Counted from the stretch's first letter, positions 50,103 through 58,694 are shown. The stretch: 64,000 bases of DNA from DAOTYH01 sp034435015 (GCA_034435015.1 DAOTYH010000045.1:124001-188000), one strand, 5' to 3'. The notes: generated by a model from the letters alone, not told the origin. Numbers and translations are program-made.

Positions 50103-51392
50103 ATGGATCGCTTTATCATCCAAGGCGGTACTCCCCTTTATGGCACGATCACAGCTAGTGGAAATAAGAATGCCGCATTGAAGCTTCTGCCAGCCTGCCT
50201 GCTGACTGAGGAGCCGGTTGTCCTGCACAACGTGCCGGACATTGCTGATGTTCATACCATCATCGCTATCATCCGCAATCTTGGCGTTGACGTAGAGCGT
50301 CTGGGCGAGAATAGCTGGCGTGTACATGCCAAGCAGATCACCAGCCACGTTGTAGATCGCAAATTAGCCTCCCAGATACGCGCCAGTATTGTATTGGCCG
50401 GCCCGCTGTTGGCCCGACTCGGACAGCTTGAGCTTCCCCCGCCGGGCGGTGACGTGATTGGCCGCCGCCGCGTGGATACCCATCTGTTGGCTCTCAAGGC
50501 GCTGGGTGCGAACTTCGAAGCAGGTGATCGCTTCGTGTTGACTGCAAAGAGGCTGACTGGGGCAGACATTCTACTGGATGAGGCCAGTGTAACGGCCACA
50601 GAGAACACCATTATGGCGGCCGCTCTGGCAAAGGGGACTACCATCATTCGCAATGCGGCCTGCGAGCCGCACGTGCAGGATTTGTGCCACTTTGTGAACG
50701 CGCTGGGCGGTCAGGTTGAGGGCATCGGCTCAAATGTCCTGACAATTCACGGTGTGGACCGCCTGCATGGAGGCGAGTTTACAGTCGGTGCAGACTACAT
50801 TGAGGTAGGAAGTTTTATTGGGGCGGCGGCGGTGACTCATGGCCGCGTTCGGATCAAAAATGCCGCTCCGCAACATCTTTCCATGATCGCGCTGGTATTC
50901 AATCGTCTAGGTGTCCACTGGGAAGTGGAAGGGGATGATGTGATCGTGCCGGAATACCAGCCCCTCAAAGTGATCCCCGACATAGGCGGCCTCATACCAG
51001 AGATCAAGGCACAGCCTTGGCCCGCCTTTCCCAGTGACCTTCTCAGCATTGCCCTAGTGATCGCCACACAAGCAGAAGGCACAGTCCTGTTCCACGAATG
51101 GATGTATGAGAACCGCTTCTTCTTTGTGGACAAACTGATCTACATGGGCGCACGGGCGGTACTCTGTGACCCGCATCGTTGCCTGATACAGGGGCCAAGC
51201 CGGCTGCACGGTGAGCTGGAACGTATCACCAGCCCTGACATCCGTGCCGGCATGTCGCTGTTGCTGGCGGCTCTGTGTGCTGAAGGGACTACTATAATCC
51301 GTAACGTGGCGCAGATCGATCGGGGATACCAGAACGTAGACGGCAAGCTGCGCTCTCTCGGCGCGAAAATAGAGCGTGTCTCAGACGAGTAG
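50103..51392 (+). CDS. murA: UDP-N-acetylglucosamine 1-carboxyvinyltransferase with Asp at the active-site Cys position
   Basis: First committed step of peptidoglycan synthesis: transfers enolpyruvate from PEP to UDP-GlcNAc. The 429 residues match MurA. Seen are GNKNAALKLLPACLL (Lys22), LVDxK-like VVDRKLASQIRASIVLAGPLLAR, and DIRAGMSLLLAALCAEG near the end. The loop that carries Cys115 in E. coli (PGGCxIG) reads PPGGDVIGRRRVD, so residue 117 is Asp, as in Mycobacterium tuberculosis and Chlamydia MurA. That change is known to abolish alkylation by fosfomycin. AAGGAG precedes the ATG. Confidence 0.94.
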   Translation: MDRFIIQGGTPLYGTITASGNKNAALKLLPACLLTEEPVVLHNVPDIADVHTIIAIIRNLGVDVERLGENSWRVHAKQITSHVVDRKLASQIRASIVLAGPLLARLGQLELPPPGGDVIGRRRVDTHLLALKALGANFEAGDRFVLTAKRLTGADILLDEASVTATENTIMAAALAKGTTIIRNAACEPHVQDLCHFVNALGGQVEGIGSNVLTIHGVDRLHGGEFTVGADYIEVGSFIGAAAVTHGRVRIKNAAPQHLSMIALVFNRLGVHWEVEGDDVIVPEYQPLKVIPDIGGLIPEIKAQPWPAFPSDLLSIALVIATQAEGTVLFHEWMYENRFFFVDKLIYMGARAVLCDPHRCLIQGPSRLHGELERITSPDIRAGMSLLLAALCAEGTTIIRNVAQIDRGYQNVDGKLRSLGAKIERVSDE

Positions 51393-51429
51393 AAGTGTTA
51401 AGCTTGCCACTTCTATCGCATCTAGATCG

Positions 51430-51457
51430 GCCCCCTACCCCAAGGGGGCTTCTTCTT
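51430..51457 (+). terminator. terminator hairpin after murA
   Basis: GCCCCCT (51430-51436) pairs with AGGGGGC (51443-51449) around a six-base loop, followed by TTCTTCTT. The murA stop is about 40 bases upstream. The hairpin overlaps the last codons of the convergent gene. The broken U run makes it a moderate intrinsic terminator. Confidence 0.55.
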
Positions 51458-52712
51458 CATCCTCAGGGCTGGGTTGATCAGATGGTGCTGTTCTCTCCTC
51501 TGATTCATCGTTTGGGGAGTTGACGAGAGACTGCCCCGTCATATCCGCTGGCTGTATATCTAAACTGCTCTCAGCCAAGAGACGCGCCTCAAGCTCAGCA
51601 AAACGTTTGAGGATGTCCTCTGCTTCTGGGGGTGAAGTAACGGGGGCCTCACGGTAAGGCTCGAACTCTTCAGCCTCTTCAGAGAATGCCAGCAGGTCGG
51701 CGTCCGTGAACTGCCGGGAGTTATACCTCTTGGCTAGTTCAGGGTTGACAAAGGGGTCAATGGTATACCGCCACAGGCCGGGGCGGACCTGCCTCAGCAC
51801 TGAACGGCACGAGTCACAACGCACCGAGCGCCGCATGCGCGGAATCCCGGCTGGCCGCTCGATATGTTCGTCGAGGTAAAGACGCCCAGACTGACAGACC
51901 GGGCAGGTCTTGATTGGGAATCCCCTTGAGTAGCGGTGCGTCTCACGCCACCCCTGAATCCAGATCAACCCGTAAATTGCAAGCGCAAAGACAGCACTGC
52001 CTGCCCAGAAGATCGGCCCCGGAGATTGCAAGCGCGGCAGGGAGATGCGGGGGGGCGTCTGGGCTGTTATGGAAGAAGGGACAGCAGTGGCAGAGGGTAA
52101 GGCTATGACGGCAGGCTCTGGCGTACCGGTCATAGTTGGGGCCGGCATAGAAGAGGGTTGAGGGAGGGCAGGTGTGACCGTAATTGTCGGCAATACAGAG
52201 GTAGCTGTCAGCTCGTCTGTTCCCTCTGGTTGAGGAGCGGCGGGTGTGCCTGCTGTACTCAGGGGTGTAGAAGTAAACGGTGGGAGGAAAACGGGCAGAG
52301 CTTGGAGGTCGAGGGCAGGGTCCCATTCGACCAGCCTCGCCAGAATCCAGCCGATACTGCCAGCCCATTCCCAGTCAATGACGATCCAGTTGCCGTTAGC
52401 ACTGCGTCCGCGCGGATAGACCTCTGTGCCGTATGTCAGCCCGCCAACGGCAGGCCAGTCGCTGGAGGGGCCGGCACGCACAGCCAGTGTGCCTACCGCT
52501 ACGCGCCCTCCCCCAGATGGCGGCGGGAGGAGCGTTGCGGTGGGGGTTGATGTCGGGCCGAAAAAGGGACGCGGCGTGTCAGTGGCTGTAGAGTCCGGAG
52601 GGGCAGTTGGTTCCCCTTCCTGAGAGGGGGGCGCGGCCCACACTGCTGAGACAGATACTGCCGCCAGCGCCAGCGCTACAGCCCAGATACCTCCCAGCAC
52701 TCGCCTGACCAT
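51435..52712 (-). CDS. SH3-domain membrane protein with cytoplasmic zinc ribbon
   Basis: A 425-residue protein of mixed topology. An N-terminal signal-like segment (about residues 5-26) is followed by a Thr/Pro spacer and a bacterial SH3 domain (VAVGTLAVRAGPSSDWPAVGGLTYGTEVYPRGRSANGNWIVIDW, about residues 70-113). A second Pro/Thr linker leads to a transmembrane segment (GPIFWAGSAVFALAIYGLIWI, about residues 231-251). After it come a zinc ribbon (CPVC then CDSC, about residues 268-303) and an acidic tail. It would link the cell wall outside with the cytoplasm. It lies six bases after another membrane protein gene in the ParA operon. Confidence 0.75.
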   Translation of the reverse strand: MVRRVLGGIWAVALALAAVSVSAVWAAPPSQEGEPTAPPDSTATDTPRPFFGPTSTPTATLLPPPSGGGRVAVGTLAVRAGPSSDWPAVGGLTYGTEVYPRGRSANGNWIVIDWEWAGSIGWILARLVEWDPALDLQALPVFLPPFTSTPLSTAGTPAAPQPEGTDELTATSVLPTITVTPALPQPSSMPAPTMTGTPEPAVIALPSATAVPSSITAQTPPRISLPRLQSPGPIFWAGSAVFALAIYGLIWIQGWRETHRYSRGFPIKTCPVCQSGRLYLDEHIERPAGIPRMRRSVRCDSCRSVLRQVRPGLWRYTIDPFVNPELAKRYNSRQFTDADLLAFSEEAEEFEPYREAPVTSPPEAEDILKRFAELEARLLAESSLDIQPADMTGQSLVNSPNDESEERTAPSDQPSPEDEEEAPLG

Positions 52713-52718
52713 ACAAAA

Positions 52719-54401
52719 CTAGTCCTTAGTCCCCTCAGTCGAAGAAGAAGATGTTGAAGGTGTACTCCCCTGAGAGGAGGATGTGTCCGTCGCGGCGACG
52801 TACTCATCTTCCTCTTGCGGCAAGACCGTCTTGATGAAGCGGTTAATCAACGCCCAGAGGACATTCTGGTTGAAGCCGACCACAAGGCATAATGCATAGA
52901 TGACCAGTCTAGAGGCCAATGGCAGGTTGAGTTCACCCGCCCCTACAATGTTGGTAATAATGCCTCCACTCCCCCATACCAGCAGATAGGCTACTATGCC
53001 TAACGCCAGCCCCATGAAGGGATTGGTGACATACCAGGGTGTGTGGATCGGGTCGAAATCACGCTTTTTGGCCGTGTGTTTTATAAGCACCCACAGCGCC
53101 CCGATGACGCCTCCCAGGCTTCCGAAGAAGCCAGCAAGAGCGGCATCTGTGACCCAACTGGGGACGAGGGCAGTAATAAACCGCTGGGCCTGATTGGTCA
53201 GCAGGTAGGTCACGAGAATCAGGATCAATAGTAACCAACACACCAGATAAACAGCCAGCCATGTCCCTTGTGTCTGCGACCACTGGCGGACCTTCTCTTC
53301 CAGCCGCAGGCGGGCCTTGACCTCCGCAACCAGTTGCTCAGCGTTATCAAAGTTTTCTGTGCCAGCCAGCAACAGTTCACGTGCTTTCTTGAGGTCGCGA
53401 ATGGCCCTCTCCGTCGTGTTAAAGTGACCCCGCACATCGTTCACGACCAGATTGTAAACGGCGTTGATCTCATCCCACAGGGCATCAATACGTTCCTGTG
53501 TGATAAGCCTCTCCCCTAGAGCCTCATCAGGAGGCAGTTCAGCTTCTTCCGACTCCGCAGGCTGTGGTGTCAGCTCGGATTCTTCAAATGGATCATGGAA
53601 GCGGGGCGGTGCCATAAAAGTTGCGGCCCAAGCCGGACCTCCTACACCCTCCAAGCCGGTCGGGAGCACAGTTGGCCCGCCGGCAAGTGGAGGGGTAGTC
53701 ACCGCAGGAGGCTCTACCTCCCACGGCGGCCTGAGCGGTTCGACGCTCGCCTCTTCGCCAATCGCTGGGGCCGGAAACGGTTCGCCGCCCACAGAGGAAG
53801 CAGGCATCGTGACAGCCTCGCCGGCTTCAATGGGCGTAATGGTGACCCCTTCGCTCAAGCCGGGCAGGGGGGGTGAAGCAGGTACAGATGGCGCAGGGGG
53901 CAAAAGGGTCTCAGGCGAAACAGCAGAGGAACGGGGGGGAGCCGCTTCAGCCTCTGCCAGCAAGAGTAATTCCTCAGGACTCAGGTCACGGGGGGGCATG
54001 GTCTCCGTCATCGGCTCAGGAGACAGCGGCGGTCGTGCTGTTTCGGTGCCCAGCCCCAGCGCACTTAGAATATCTCCTGTAGGTTGCTCGGACGAGAGCG
54101 GCTCGCTTCCTGCTGTGCCATGACCACGATCCCAAAAGGCTTCTGGAGGGATAGCCTCCCCTCTGGCCTCAGGTGTCTGCAAACCGCCAGCCAGTATCTC
54201 CTCAACCTCCTGATCGCCGCTGGGGGCGGCAGAGGAGCTGGCCGCGGCGGCTTGGCCATGCATGTCGAAAGGGTCAGAACCGCCTATTGTAAAGGGGTTA
54301 TCCTTTCCTCCTACCAGAATCTCCCATCCCTTGCCTTTGATAGAGGCGAATTCATTGTCATCCTGCTCTTGCAGGTTGTTCTCTTCAGGGTTATCGGACA
54401 T
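52719..54401 (-). CDS. hypothetical membrane protein with long Pro/Glu-rich cytoplasmic N-terminus
   Basis: Unrecognised 560-residue protein. The first 300 residues are low-complexity, rich in Pro, Ala, Glu and Ser. A helical, likely coiled-coil part follows (about residues 300-370: ERIDALWDEINAVYNLVVNDVRGHFNTTERAIRDLKKARELL). Four hydrophobic segments come next (about residues 380-400, 413-437, 456-480 and 492-515), then a Ser/Thr tail. Its start overlaps the parA stop by 11 bases. This suggests a membrane partner for the ParA ATPase, in the way that some orphan ParA proteins position membrane complexes. Confidence 0.7.
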   Translation of the reverse strand: MSDNPEENNLQEQDDNEFASIKGKGWEILVGGKDNPFTIGGSDPFDMHGQAAAASSSAAPSGDQEVEEILAGGLQTPEARGEAIPPEAFWDRGHGTAGSEPLSSEQPTGDILSALGLGTETARPPLSPEPMTETMPPRDLSPEELLLLAEAEAAPPRSSAVSPETLLPPAPSVPASPPLPGLSEGVTITPIEAGEAVTMPASSVGGEPFPAPAIGEEASVEPLRPPWEVEPPAVTTPPLAGGPTVLPTGLEGVGGPAWAATFMAPPRFHDPFEESELTPQPAESEEAELPPDEALGERLITQERIDALWDEINAVYNLVVNDVRGHFNTTERAIRDLKKARELLLAGTENFDNAEQLVAEVKARLRLEEKVRQWSQTQGTWLAVYLVCWLLLILILVTYLLTNQAQRFITALVPSWVTDAALAGFFGSLGGVIGALWVLIKHTAKKRDFDPIHTPWYVTNPFMGLALGIVAYLLVWGSGGIITNIVGAGELNLPLASRLVIYALCLVVGFNQNVLWALINRFIKTVLPQEEDEYVAATDTSSSQGSTPSTSSSSTEGTKD

Positions 54402-55161
54402 CGTTGATAATAACCTCCGCTAGCCTCCGATATGCCATTGCGCCAGGGTGGCGGGGAGCATAGTCAATGAGCGTCTGGTTGGCAACCGGAGCCTCAGCAA
54501 ACTCCATACTGTTTTCGATCAACACATCAAATACCTTCGTATTGAACACGGCACGCAGCTCACTGACAACCTCAGCGGCGTGCCGGGAAGAGGGATCATA
54601 CATGGTGGGCAACAGCCCCAGCAGGCGGAGTTCCGGGTTTAGCCGACGCTTGACCCGCCAGACGGTCTCCATGAGCGCCCGCACTCCTCGCATAGCCAGG
54701 TAGTGGCACTGAACCGGTATGAGTACCTCAGTTGCCCCTACCAGCCCATTCAGCGTGAGGATGCCAAGGCTGGGCGGGGTATCAATCAGGATAAAGTCAA
54801 AAGGAATACGATTGCGCTCAATAGCCCGGCGTAACCGATGGGCACGCCCTTCAGCGTCAGCGAGTTGTACCTCTGCCGCCGCTAAATCTACACTGGCGGG
54901 GGCAATGGCCATCGTGATACTGTTGCCGACCGGACGCAGGACTCGTGCTAGAGACACATTTTCATTCAACAGAACGGAGTACATACTCCGGGGCAGTCTG
55001 TAGGGGTCAAGCCCGAAAGAGGCAGTCAGTGCGGCTTGCGGATCGAGGTCAACGAAGAGGACACGTTTATCCAAATCTGCGAGAGCTACTCCCAGATTGG
55101 CAACGGTGGTCGTCTTTCCGACTCCCCCTTTTTGATTGGCAACAACAATTGTGCGGGTCAA
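54391..55161 (-). CDS. parA: ParA family ATPase (orphan)
   Basis: Soj/ParA-type partition ATPase of 256 residues. It has the deviant Walker A QKGGVGKTTTVANLG (Lys11 and Lys16), LFVDLDPQAALT (Walker A'), and FDFILIDTPPSLGILTLNGL (Walker B). The start is TTG 55161 with GGGGGAG just before it. No parB gene or parS-like repeat is adjacent; instead two membrane proteins follow in the same operon. So it may position an envelope complex rather than DNA. An extended -10 element (TGCTATAAT) lies about 35 bases upstream. Confidence 0.88.
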   Translation of the reverse strand: MTRTIVVANQKGGVGKTTTVANLGVALADLDKRVLFVDLDPQAALTASFGLDPYRLPRSMYSVLLNENVSLARVLRPVGNSITMAIAPASVDLAAAEVQLADAEGRAHRLRRAIERNRIPFDFILIDTPPSLGILTLNGLVGATEVLIPVQCHYLAMRGVRALMETVWRVKRRLNPELRLLGLLPTMYDPSSRHAAEVVSELRAVFNTKVFDVLIENSMEFAEAPVANQTLIDYAPRHPGAMAYRRLAEVIINDVR

Positions 55162-55196
55162 GGTGCTCCCCCTGCTATGCAGACAACCTCGCCAGC

Positions 55197-55205
55197 ATTA
55201 TAGCA
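55197..55205 (-). promoter_or_regulatory. extended -10 promoter element for the parA operon
   Basis: TGCTATAAT on the minus strand at 55205-55197: a perfect TATAAT with the TGn extension. The -35 region is poor, as is usual for extended -10 promoters. Transcription would start near 55190, leaving a leader of about 29 bases with a Shine-Dalgarno. Confidence 0.55.
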
Positions 55206-55290
55206 TACCTTTGCTACCAGCAAATACGAGGTCTTCTACATGAGCATATCTATTTGATCCGGGTTATAAGAGGGTTTGTCTGAACGCCGC

Positions 55291-55319
55291 TTGACGTGTT
55301 CAGTAGGTCAGGCTATCAT
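55291..55319 (+). promoter_or_regulatory. promoter giving a leaderless transcript for the DinB gene
   Basis: TTGACG (55291-55296), 17-base spacer, TATCAT (55314-55319). Eight bases separate the -10 box from the GTG start at 55328, so the mRNA would begin at or within two bases of the start codon. No Shine-Dalgarno is present. Confidence 0.65.
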
Positions 55320-55327
55320 CACTCGAC

Positions 55328-55807
55328 GTGCGTAAAGAAGATATTCTCCGAGAATTATACGAAGCACGCGCCGAGTTGCTCGGTGCGTTAGAGAGCCTCT
55401 CTGCCGATCAGATGCTCATGCCGGGCGCAGTCGGTATATGGTCTGTCAAAGATGTTCTGGCTCATATTGCGGCGTGGGAATCGGAGCTGGTGACGGCCTT
55501 GAATGAGGTCCAGAACGGGCGTGTCCCCTCTATGCTGGCGATCGAGGATATTGACGACTGGAACGAAGACCAGTATCATGCCAACGTGCAACGCCCGCTT
55601 GAGGCTGTGTTGGCCGATCTGGAAGGTGTTCACAGGATGCTCTGCCGGAAGATTGAGGAGTTTGATGAGCGTTCTCTGATAGATAACCGGCGCTATAAGT
55701 GGATGGAGGGTGAGCCGCTGGCTTATCTGATTCAGGAGACGGCCTCGTGGCACGAGCGTGAACATGCCGAAGAGATTCGTGCGTGGCGACAGCGGCAGGG
55801 GCTATGA
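55328..55807 (+). CDS. DinB/ClbS-like family protein
   Basis: A 159-residue four-helix protein of the DinB superfamily, distinct from the one at 44717. Seen are ELLGALESLSADQMLMPGAVGIWSVKDVLAHIAAWESELV (first His about residue 48) and TASWHEREHAEEIRAWR (His pair about residues 142-146), which would form a metal site. The start is GTG 55328, set by a promoter eight bases away. Members have varied roles, for example thiol transfer or cyclopropane hydrolysis in ClbS; none can be assigned here. Confidence 0.78.
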   Translation: MRKEDILRELYEARAELLGALESLSADQMLMPGAVGIWSVKDVLAHIAAWESELVTALNEVQNGRVPSMLAIEDIDDWNEDQYHANVQRPLEAVLADLEGVHRMLCRKIEEFDERSLIDNRRYKWMEGEPLAYLIQETASWHEREHAEEIRAWRQRQGL

Positions 55808-55912
55808 TCTTGCCCTCTGAAGGAACACGTCAAGACATTCAAAAGCAGGATAGAGTTCACCAAGGCTGGGCGAAAAGTCCAGCCCTTAGACATTATTTCA
55901 CAGGAGAGGTTC

Positions 55913-56347
55913 ATGAGTCGGGTTGTAAACACGGATGGCCCCGGCAAAGCCCGCAATCAACTTATGCGGACAGCCGCTGAGGTGATCCGTCGTCTGAGCC
56001 AGAAAACGAGAGCGGATGAAGAAGTATGGGATATGGCGGCTCTACTGGTCTATTGTTTCCGCCGGATTGATGAAGGAATCGATGAGTCTGTCAGTGCATG
56101 GGAAAAGCGAGATTACTGGGTTAAAGCGGCTCAGTTCAGAGCGCGCTGGGCTTGGGTATCGCAGGCCGCCGCCGAATTGGATGGGCTTGTCCGTAGCGCT
56201 GACTGGGATCGCCTCCCCGCTACATTGGTAAAGTTGCTTCCCTACTTTGAGGAAATCAAGATAGTGAAACTGACTCGTGATCCCAGCCTCTGGCGCGGTG
56301 CCTATCAGCGCTTACTGCGCGAGACATCATCGAACAGGGAGGTGTGA
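55913..56347 (+). CDS. hypothetical protein
   Basis: Unrecognised 144-residue soluble protein, mostly helical, with many Trp and Arg residues (DEEVWDMAALLVYCFRRIDEGIDESV, KRDYWVKAAQFRARWAWVSQAAAEL). The internal pattern suggests a helical bundle. AGGAGAGG precedes the ATG at 55913, so it is probably translated. It lies 105 bases after the DinB gene and ends 10 bases before the hydrolase-like lipoprotein gene, so it probably belongs with the latter. No motif suggests a role. Confidence 0.7.
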   Translation: MSRVVNTDGPGKARNQLMRTAAEVIRRLSQKTRADEEVWDMAALLVYCFRRIDEGIDESVSAWEKRDYWVKAAQFRARWAWVSQAAAELDGLVRSADWDRLPATLVKLLPYFEEIKIVKLTRDPSLWRGAYQRLLRETSSNREV

Positions 56348-56357
56348 TCAGTCGGCC

Positions 56358-57182
56358 ATGTACCTCCGGGATTCCTTGCTTCTGCTCAGGCTGATCTCAC
56401 TTACTGTTGTTCTGCTTACCGTGTCTGCTTGTGGTGGAGGGAATGAGACCAGCCCTGCACCAACGGCTACATGGACTCCTACTGCACCGCCTGCGGAAGA
56501 GCCTCAGCCGGTTGTCCCTACCGCGACGGCAACAGCCTTCCCGTTTGCAGGTGATGGCAAATGGGAGGTCTCCTTCCAGACCAGCGACGGGGTCTTGCTG
56601 AGTGGTACATTGTACGGACAGGGAGAAAGCGGGGTTATTCTGGCCCCTGCCTATCCGGGCGGTCAGGAGGGGTGGAAAGCATTCGCTGAGACCGTCGCGG
56701 CACAAGGTTATCGGGCGTTGACCTTTGACTTCCGGGGGCACGGAAGTTCTGAGGGAGTAGCCGATACCGCTCATGCCACCATTGACTTGATGGCCGCCGT
56801 AACTTTCATGCGTGAACAAGCCATGGTAGACCAGATTGTCTTGATGGGGGCTGGCTGGGGGGGAACTGCGGCCATTCGTGCGGCAGGTCAGGATGCCAGC
56901 CTAGCGGGTCTGGCGGTGCTTTCTGCGCCCCGTTCTGTAGGAGAACTTGAAGTCTCTGACACCGATCTGGCCAGCTTGACGCTCCCCACTCTGTGGCTTG
57001 CGGCCCGCAACGATCTGGGGCAGGATATTGAAGCGATGGCGGATCAGACCGCTAGCCCTGACAAGACTATCTGGGTCTATGAGGGAAGCAGCCTGCACGG
57101 CACTTTCATCTTTGAAGGAGCTAATGGTTCTGACCTGACGCGGCGCTTGCTTGAGTTTATTAACCGCCTCTTTGGTGCTTAG
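56358..57182 (+). CDS. alpha/beta-hydrolase-fold lipoprotein lacking the nucleophile serine
   Basis: Exported lipoprotein of 274 residues (lipobox TVSAC, Cys25) with a Thr/Pro-rich linker and an alpha/beta-hydrolase fold. GVILAPAYPGGQEGWKAFAETVAAQGYRALTFDFRGHGSSEG (about residues 92-133) is typical of the oxyanion and following strands. The nucleophile elbow, normally GxSxG, reads LMGAGWGGTAA: residue 166 is Gly (GGC, one base from AGC Ser). A C-terminal His is kept in GSSLHGTF. So hydrolase activity is doubtful unless this is a sequence error. The ATG at 56358 is chosen because it starts the signal peptide. Confidence 0.8.
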   Translation: MYLRDSLLLLRLISLTVVLLTVSACGGGNETSPAPTATWTPTAPPAEEPQPVVPTATATAFPFAGDGKWEVSFQTSDGVLLSGTLYGQGESGVILAPAYPGGQEGWKAFAETVAAQGYRALTFDFRGHGSSEGVADTAHATIDLMAAVTFMREQAMVDQIVLMGAGWGGTAAIRAAGQDASLAGLAVLSAPRSVGELEVSDTDLASLTLPTLWLAARNDLGQDIEAMADQTASPDKTIWVYEGSSLHGTFIFEGANGSDLTRRLLEFINRLFGA

Positions 57183-57207
57183 GTCATTTATCAGAAAGGG
57201 GCCGACG

Positions 57208-57849
57208 ATGGAGCTGAGAGACTTCCTTTCGCTGTTTGCTGAGGCCTTGCTGATCGTCGCTTTGCCGATTGTCATTGCCGCCGCGATCCAGCATCTGCGC
57301 CTCACTACACAGCGCCTGCGGGCGGGAATGGGCGAGCAGAACCAGCAGGCTGTCGAACAGGCCATCCGTATTGCCGTCCGGGCGGCTGAGCAGTTGGGCC
57401 TTTTAGATCAACTGGCCGGGCCGGAGAAACGCCAGCGTGCTATTGAGATCGCACAGACATTTTTGCAGGAGCGCGGCATCAGGCTCGACCTTGATAAGAT
57501 CGCCTCGCTGATTGAAGCTGAGGTACTCTCCCAGTTCAATAATCCAGAGACTCTAGCCGATACCGCACAGGCACGTCAGGCCTTGATTGACAAGGCCGTA
57601 GAGGCCGCTGTGCTGGCGGCAGAGCAGAGCGGCATGTCTGGCCTGATCCGTAACATCGGGGTTGAGAAGAAGGCCTATGCACTTCAAATGGCCACCCAGT
57701 ATCTTCGCCAACATGGTATTACGATTGATCCCGGACTGCTTGGCGGGCTGATTGAAGCCCAACTACTCCGTCTGATGCTGGCGGCACGAGGGGAACTTCC
57801 GGACATGAGTCCTGCAGGGGCCGCCGCCGAACCAACGGAATATGCCTGA
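57208..57849 (+). CDS. holin LL-H-family domain protein, duplicated domain
   Basis: A 213-residue protein with one N-terminal hydrophobic segment (about residues 12-30) and two tandem copies of a helical unit. Copy 1 spans about residues 46-109 (AIRIAVRAAEQLG, AIEIAQTFLQERGI, IASLIEAEVL) and copy 2 about 126-189 (AVEAAVLAAEQSG, ALQMATQYLRQHGI, LGGLIEAQLL). The unit resembles the C-terminal part of LL-H-type phage holins. No lysis or phage structural gene is nearby, so a phage role is unlikely. AAAGGGG precedes the ATG. Confidence 0.72.
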   Translation: MELRDFLSLFAEALLIVALPIVIAAAIQHLRLTTQRLRAGMGEQNQQAVEQAIRIAVRAAEQLGLLDQLAGPEKRQRAIEIAQTFLQERGIRLDLDKIASLIEAEVLSQFNNPETLADTAQARQALIDKAVEAAVLAAEQSGMSGLIRNIGVEKKAYALQMATQYLRQHGITIDPGLLGGLIEAQLLRLMLAARGELPDMSPAGAAAEPTEYA

Positions 57850-57928
57850 CGGCGGACGGGCAGGCCGGGCATAACGTGGTAGAATAATGATATAAGAACC
57901 TCATGAAACTACATGGAGCGGCAGGGTG

Positions 57929-58432
57929 ATGGGAACTCAATCAGACCTTCCTCGTTTGTCGCCGCCTGTTGAACGCAACCCAGAGACAACGGCCCGCTTC
58001 AGACGCCAATCGTGGTGGCAGATCACCTTCCCTGTGCTGGCTGTTGCTCTGCTTTCGGTTGCGGCTGTCGTGCTGGTGTTCCTGCTGAGCGGCCCAGAAG
58101 GCACATCTGTCGTTGGCAGTTACTCGCTGATACTTGTCATTGTCCCCACGCTGATTGGCGGACTAGTTGTGCTGGGGCTGGTCATTGTGCTGACGCACTG
58201 GATCGGCAGGCTGATCAGGGCTATCCCTCCCTATGCTTACAAGGCCCAGCAGGGCACAAATCGGGTCTATCAATGGGTGGACAAGGCAACCGACCGTATT
58301 GCCGGGGTTGTGATCGCTGTGCGAAGCACGCTAGTCGGGATCAACGTGTTTCTCAGGGAGCGGGGTATCATCCCGTCGGTGGAGACGGCAGGCCCGGCAG
58401 ATGGGTCTCGCCCGGAGTCACGCTCCAGTTAG
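57929..58432 (+). CDS. hypothetical membrane protein, two transmembrane segments
   Basis: Unrecognised 167-residue protein with hydrophobic segments at about residues 32-53 and 66-89. After these comes an amphipathic stretch (AYKAQQGTNRVYQWVDKATDRIAGVVIAVRSTLVG) that could lie on the membrane. ATG 57929 is chosen, with GGAG upstream; the GTG one codon earlier is also possible. It lies between the duplicated holin-domain gene and a one-segment small protein, and the three probably work together at the membrane. Confidence 0.68.
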   Translation: MGTQSDLPRLSPPVERNPETTARFRRQSWWQITFPVLAVALLSVAAVVLVFLLSGPEGTSVVGSYSLILVIVPTLIGGLVVLGLVIVLTHWIGRLIRAIPPYAYKAQQGTNRVYQWVDKATDRIAGVVIAVRSTLVGINVFLRERGIIPSVETAGPADGSRPESRSS

Positions 58433-58451
58433 TGGCAAACAGGAGAGGCAA

Positions 58452-58694
58452 ATGGCAGACCAACAGAGGGCTATCGCGCCAACAGAAGGTAACTGGCGGC
58501 CACGCGTTTTTCTGATCGGTGGGCTGGCAGGTGCACTGATCGGCCTTCTTTCTGCTTATCTGTATGTTCGCTCGGTTGAGGAAACACACGGTGAGGCAGT
58601 ATCTCCCAGCTCTCCTAAGGCCAGCGATGCAGTCAAACTGGGCATTTCCCTGCTGGGGATCATCCGCACCATCACGGAGTGGGGCCGCCGCTAG
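58452..58694 (+). CDS. hypothetical small membrane protein
   Basis: An 80-residue protein with one clear transmembrane segment (RVFLIGGLAGALIGLLSAYLYV, about residues 18-39) containing a GxxxG-like glycine pattern. Its C-terminus has a second weakly hydrophobic helix (AVKLGISLLGIIRTITEW). GGAGAGGCAA precedes the ATG, a strong ribosome binding site. It lies 19 bases after the preceding membrane-protein gene. No function can be given. Confidence 0.68.
   Translation: MADQQRAIAPTEGNWRPRVFLIGGLAGALIGLLSAYLYVRSVEETHGEAVSPSSPKASDAVKLGISLLGIIRTITEWGRR

Noticed and set aside
53464..54123. Long plus-strand open frame of 219 codons
   Set aside because: It is antisense to the Pro/Glu-rich part of a real gene; the Ser/Gly-rich composition is what the complement of Pro/Ala codons gives.
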